From: Colletes latitarsis | Lineage: Eukaryota; Arthropoda; Insecta; Hymenoptera; Colletidae | Length of the DNA stretch: 64,000 nt | Direction of reading: 5' to 3' | Assembly: GCF_051014445.1 (NCBI RefSeq) | Contig: NC_135146.1 | Coordinates: 3,410,001-3,474,000 of the forward strand | Part shown: piece after piece, positions 61,401 to 64,000 of the stretch | Layout of the letters: each line of letters begins with the position of its first letter | How positions within the stretch are numbered: position 1 is the stretch's first letter | Notes under the pieces: generated by a model | What the model was told of the DNA's origin: nothing | Database searches by the model: none | The model's input: only the letters and a program-made list of their open reading frames with translations | Program-made: the position numbers and the translations under genes

Positions 61401-63636
61401 CGCATTTTTCGCATACTTGTTGGCCAGATCCTGGGCGTTTTCTTATTTGGATCACGTAGTAATATGGTACCACACTGAAACAGTGAGTTTATTTGGATTG
61501 AATCGATAGTTTAGAGGATAACGCCGGTTAGGTCAGGGTAAGGTCTGGTATATGCGATCATCTTGCTCATGCTTTCACATTTTTCATATACTTGTTGGCC
61601 AGATCCTGGGCGTTTTCTGGTTTGGATCACGTAGTAATGTGGTTCCATGCTGCATCAGTGAGTTAAACCTGGATACAATCTATATTTTAGAGGATAACAC
61701 TGGTTACGTGAGGGTAAGGTCTGGTAATTGCCATCATCTGGCTCATACTTTCGCATTTTTCGCATACTTGTTGACCAGATACTGGTCGCTTTCTGGTTTG
61801 GATCAGGTAGTAATATGGTACCACACTGAAACAGTGAGTTTATTTGGATTGAATCGATAGTTTAGAGGGTAACACCGGTTAGGTCAGGGTAAGGTCTGGT
61901 ATTTGCCATCATCTGGCTCATACTTTCGCATTTTTCGCATACTTGTTGGCCAGATCCTGGGCGTTTTCTGGTTTGGATCACGTAGTAATATGGTACCACA
62001 CTGAAACAGTGAGTTTATTTGGATTGAATCGATAGTTTAGAGGATAACACCGGTTAGGTCAGGGTAAGGTCTGGTATTTGCCATCATCTGGCTCATACTT
62101 TCGCATATTTCGCATACTTGTTGGCCAGATCCTGGGCGTTTTCTGGTTTGGATCACGTAGTAATGTGGTTCCACGCTGCATCAGTGAGTTAAACCTGGAT
62201 TCAATCTACATTTTAAAGGATAACACTGGTTAGGTCAGGGTTCGGTCTGGTATTTGCCATCATCTGGCTCATACTTTCGCATTTTTCGCATACTTGTTGG
62301 CCAGATCCTGGGCGTTATTCGGTTTGGATCACGAAGTAGTGTGGTTCCACGCTGCAACAGCGAGTTAAATCTGGATACCATCTATATTTTAGAGGATAAC
62401 ACCGGTTAGGTCCGGGGTAGGTCTGGTATATGCGATCATCTTGCTCATGCTTTCACATTTTTCATATACTTGTTGGCCAGATCCTGGGCGTTTTCTGGTT
62501 TGGATCACGTAGTAATGTGGTTCCACGCTGCATCAGTGAGTTAAACCTGGATACAATCTATATTTTAGAGGATAACACCGGTTAGGTGAGGGTTAGGTCT
62601 GGTATTTGCCATCATCTGGCTCATACTTTCGCATTTTTCGCATACTTGTTGGCCAGATCCTGGGCGTTTTCTGGTTTGGATCACGTAGAAATATGGTACC
62701 ACACTGAAACAGTGAGTTTATTTGGATACAATCTATATTTTAGAGGATAACGCCGGTTAGGTCAGGGTTAGGACTGGGATTTGCCATCATCTGGCTCATA
62801 CATTCGCATTTTTCGCATACTTGTTGGCCAGATCCTGGGCGTTTTCTGGGTTGGATCAGGTAGTAGTGTGGCACCACACTGAAACAGTGAGTTAATCCTG
62901 GATTCAATCTATATTTTAGAGGATAACACCGGTTAGGTCAGGGTTAGGTCTGGTATTTGTGATCATCTGGCTCATACTTTCGCATTTTTCGCATACTTGT
63001 TGGCCAGATCCAGGGCATTTTCTGGGTTGGATCAGGTAGTAGTGTGGTACCGCACTGAAACAGTGAAGTAATCCTGGATTCGATCTATATGTTAGAGGGT
63101 AACACCGGTTAGGTTTGGGTTAGGTCTGGTATTTGCCATCATCTGGCTCATACATTCGCATTTTTCACCTACTTGTTCGCCAGATACTGGGCGTTTTCTG
63201 GATTGAATCACGTAGTAATATGGCACCACACTCAAACAGTGAGTTAAACCTGGATTCAATCTATATTTTAGAGGATAACACCGGTTAGGTCAGGGTTAGG
63301 TCTGGTATTTGCTATCATCTGGCTCATGCTTTCGCATTTTTCGCATACTTGTTGGCGAGATCCTGGGCGTTATTCGGTTTTGATCACGAAGTAATGTGGT
63401 TCCACCCTGCAGCAGTGAGTTAAACCTGGATACAATCTATATTTTAGAGGATAACACCGGTTAGGTCAGGGTAAGGTCAGGTATTTGCCATCATCTGGCT
63501 CATACTTTCGCATTTTTCGCATACTTGTTGGCCAGATTCTGGACGTTTTCTGGTTTGGATCACGTAGTAATGTGGCACCACACTCAAACAGTGAGTTAAA
63601 CCTGGATTCAATCTATATTTTAGAGGATAACACCGG
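52456..63636 (+). repeat. Macro-block C, copy 2 (~11.2 kb)
   Basis: Copy of 32440-44850. It lacks the 6-monomer duplication at 36-37 kb, has five extra monomers at about 54.6-55.5 kb (two near-identical pairs with GTTGGGACAG and TTTTCAGG), lacks two monomers near 57.9 kb with a chimeric monomer at the junction (GTTTTTTGGGTTGG at about 57930), and lacks one near 63001. The block Y copy inside it is at 53.35-54.40 kb. Confidence 0.9.
54600..55480 (+). repeat. Five-monomer insertion private to C2
   Basis: The offset to C1 rises by 879 bp here. The inserted units alternate two types: one with TCATGGGCGTTTTCAGG (about 54761 and 55111) and one with CTGCTATTTGCC and GTTGGGACAG (about 54921 and 55275), arranged as a tandem dimer. 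GTTGGGACAG adds 1 bp, which offsets the base missing from GGGGCATTTCC. The dimer seems to be a recent local amplification. Confidence 0.83.
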
Positions 63637-63968
63637 TTAGGTCAGGGTTAGGTCTGGTATTTGCTATCATCTGGCTCATGCTTTCGCATTTTTCGCATAC
63701 TTGTTGGCGAGATCCTGGGCGTTATTCGGTTTTGATCACGAAGTAATGTGGTTCCACCCTGCAGCAGTGAGTTAAACCTGGATACAATCTATATTTTAGA
63801 GGATAACACCGGTTAGGTCAGGGTAAGGTCAGGTATTTGCCATCATCTGGCTCATACTTTCGCATTTTTCGCATACTTGTTGGCCAGATTCTGGGCGTTT
63901 TCGGGTTTGGATCACGAAGTAATGTGGTACCATACTGGCACATGAGTTAAACCTGAATTCTATCAATA
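63266..63968 (+). repeat. Tandem dimer duplication at the right edge
   Basis: Monomers at 63266 and 63442 recur at 63618 and 63794 (offset 352 bp), sharing TTGCTATCATCTGG, GTTGGCGAGATCC, GTTATTCGGTTTTGATC and CCACCCTGCAGCAG. The copies part near 63892 (GATTCTGGACG versus GATTCTGGGCG). The second dimer then joins a unit like that at 45.1 kb (CATACTGGCACATGAG). C1 has only one copy of the dimer. Confidence 0.88.
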
Positions 63969-64000
63969 TTTTAGAGGATAACACCGGTTAGGTCGGGGTG

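Larger units (their letters stand above)
1..64000 (+). repeat. Satellite DNA array, ~176 bp monomer, fills the window
   Basis: The same roughly 176 bp unit recurs head to tail from the first base to the last. Starts of the TTTTAGAGG phase marker fall at 1, 177, 353, 529, 705, 881 and so on, exactly 176 bp apart in the first 3 kb, with occasional 175 or 177 bp units later. That gives about 364 monomers. Every monomer I followed reads in the same orientation; I found no inverted monomer, no interrupting transposon and no unique sequence. Short open frames on both strands (up to about 113 codons) are frames that happen to lack stops in one or two monomers. They recur with the repeat, have no start context and are not genes. 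Known: long homogeneous arrays of nucleosome-sized monomers with higher-order repeats are typical of eukaryotic centromeric or heterochromatic satellites. Inferred: this is such a locus. Family and species are not recognised. Confidence 0.98.

Noticed and set aside
1..64000. True telomere or subtelomeric TTAGGG tract
   Set aside because: Only four or five telomere-like units occur per 176 bp monomer, with irregular loops; no pure tandem TTAGGG or TTAGG tract is present.
1..64000. Known named satellite (alpha, beta, CentBr, Arabidopsis 178 bp and others)
   Set aside because: Lengths are similar in some cases, but the motifs I know for those families are not present. I could not assign a family.

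Overview
The whole 64 kb window is one uninterrupted tandem array of a satellite DNA with a monomer of about 176 bp (roughly 364 monomers, all in the same orientation). I see no protein-coding gene, tRNA, rRNA, transposon, CRISPR array or unique sequence. Long head-to-tail arrays with nested higher-order repeats (HORs), no operon-like genes and about one nucleosome repeat per monomer point to a eukaryotic chromosome, most likely a centromeric, pericentromeric or other large heterochromatic block. I do not recognise the monomer as a named satellite family and cannot name the species.

The typical monomer (phase set to start at TTTTAGAGG) has, in order: a G-tract module of five GG/GGG runs separated by 3-nt loops (telomere-like, TTAGG/TTAGGG flavour); a conserved block GGTATTTGCCATCATCTGGC; a 9-bp-spaced duplication of TTCGCAT; a TGGCCA palindrome; GGATCACGTAGTAATG; two abutting dyads (TGTGGNNCCACA and CACTGNNNCAGTG); and an A/T-rich end. 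Length classes of 175, 176 and 177 bp come from a few recurrent 1-2 bp indels that mark monomer subfamilies.

Layout: 1-1760, two copies of a 5-monomer HOR (880 bp). 1761-2410, linking monomers. 2411-6587, a 14-monomer repeat (offset 2465 bp). 5531-7656, a 6-monomer tandem duplication (offset 1057 bp) overlapping it. 7657-9359, mosaic monomers. 9360-16616 (A1) and 19204-25930 (A2), two copies of a 7 kb macro-block, separated by an extra copy of a 15-monomer HOR (2635 bp; 14820-17454 and 17455-20089). 25980-27178 (Y), a block seen again near 33.7 and 53.35 kb. 27179-28314, a rearranged piece of A. 28315-32439, a 14-monomer repeat (offset 2462 bp) plus mosaic monomers. 32440-44850 (C1) and 52456-63636 (C2), two copies of an 11-12 kb macro-block about 19-20 kb apart. 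41240-51110, serial copies of a roughly 3-3.9 kb unit (offset 3861 bp). 51116-52140, an island of unusually diverged monomers. 63266-63968, a final dimer duplication.

Distances between copies change by near-integer numbers of monomers (1, 2, 4, 5, 6 or 7), the signature of unequal exchange in register. The most interesting points are the preserved G-tract architecture despite loop changes, the paired dyads with an apparently compensatory change, three monomers with perfect TTAGGGTTAGG cores, and the diverged island between two homogenised domains. All comparisons were made by eye; identities and boundaries are approximate.
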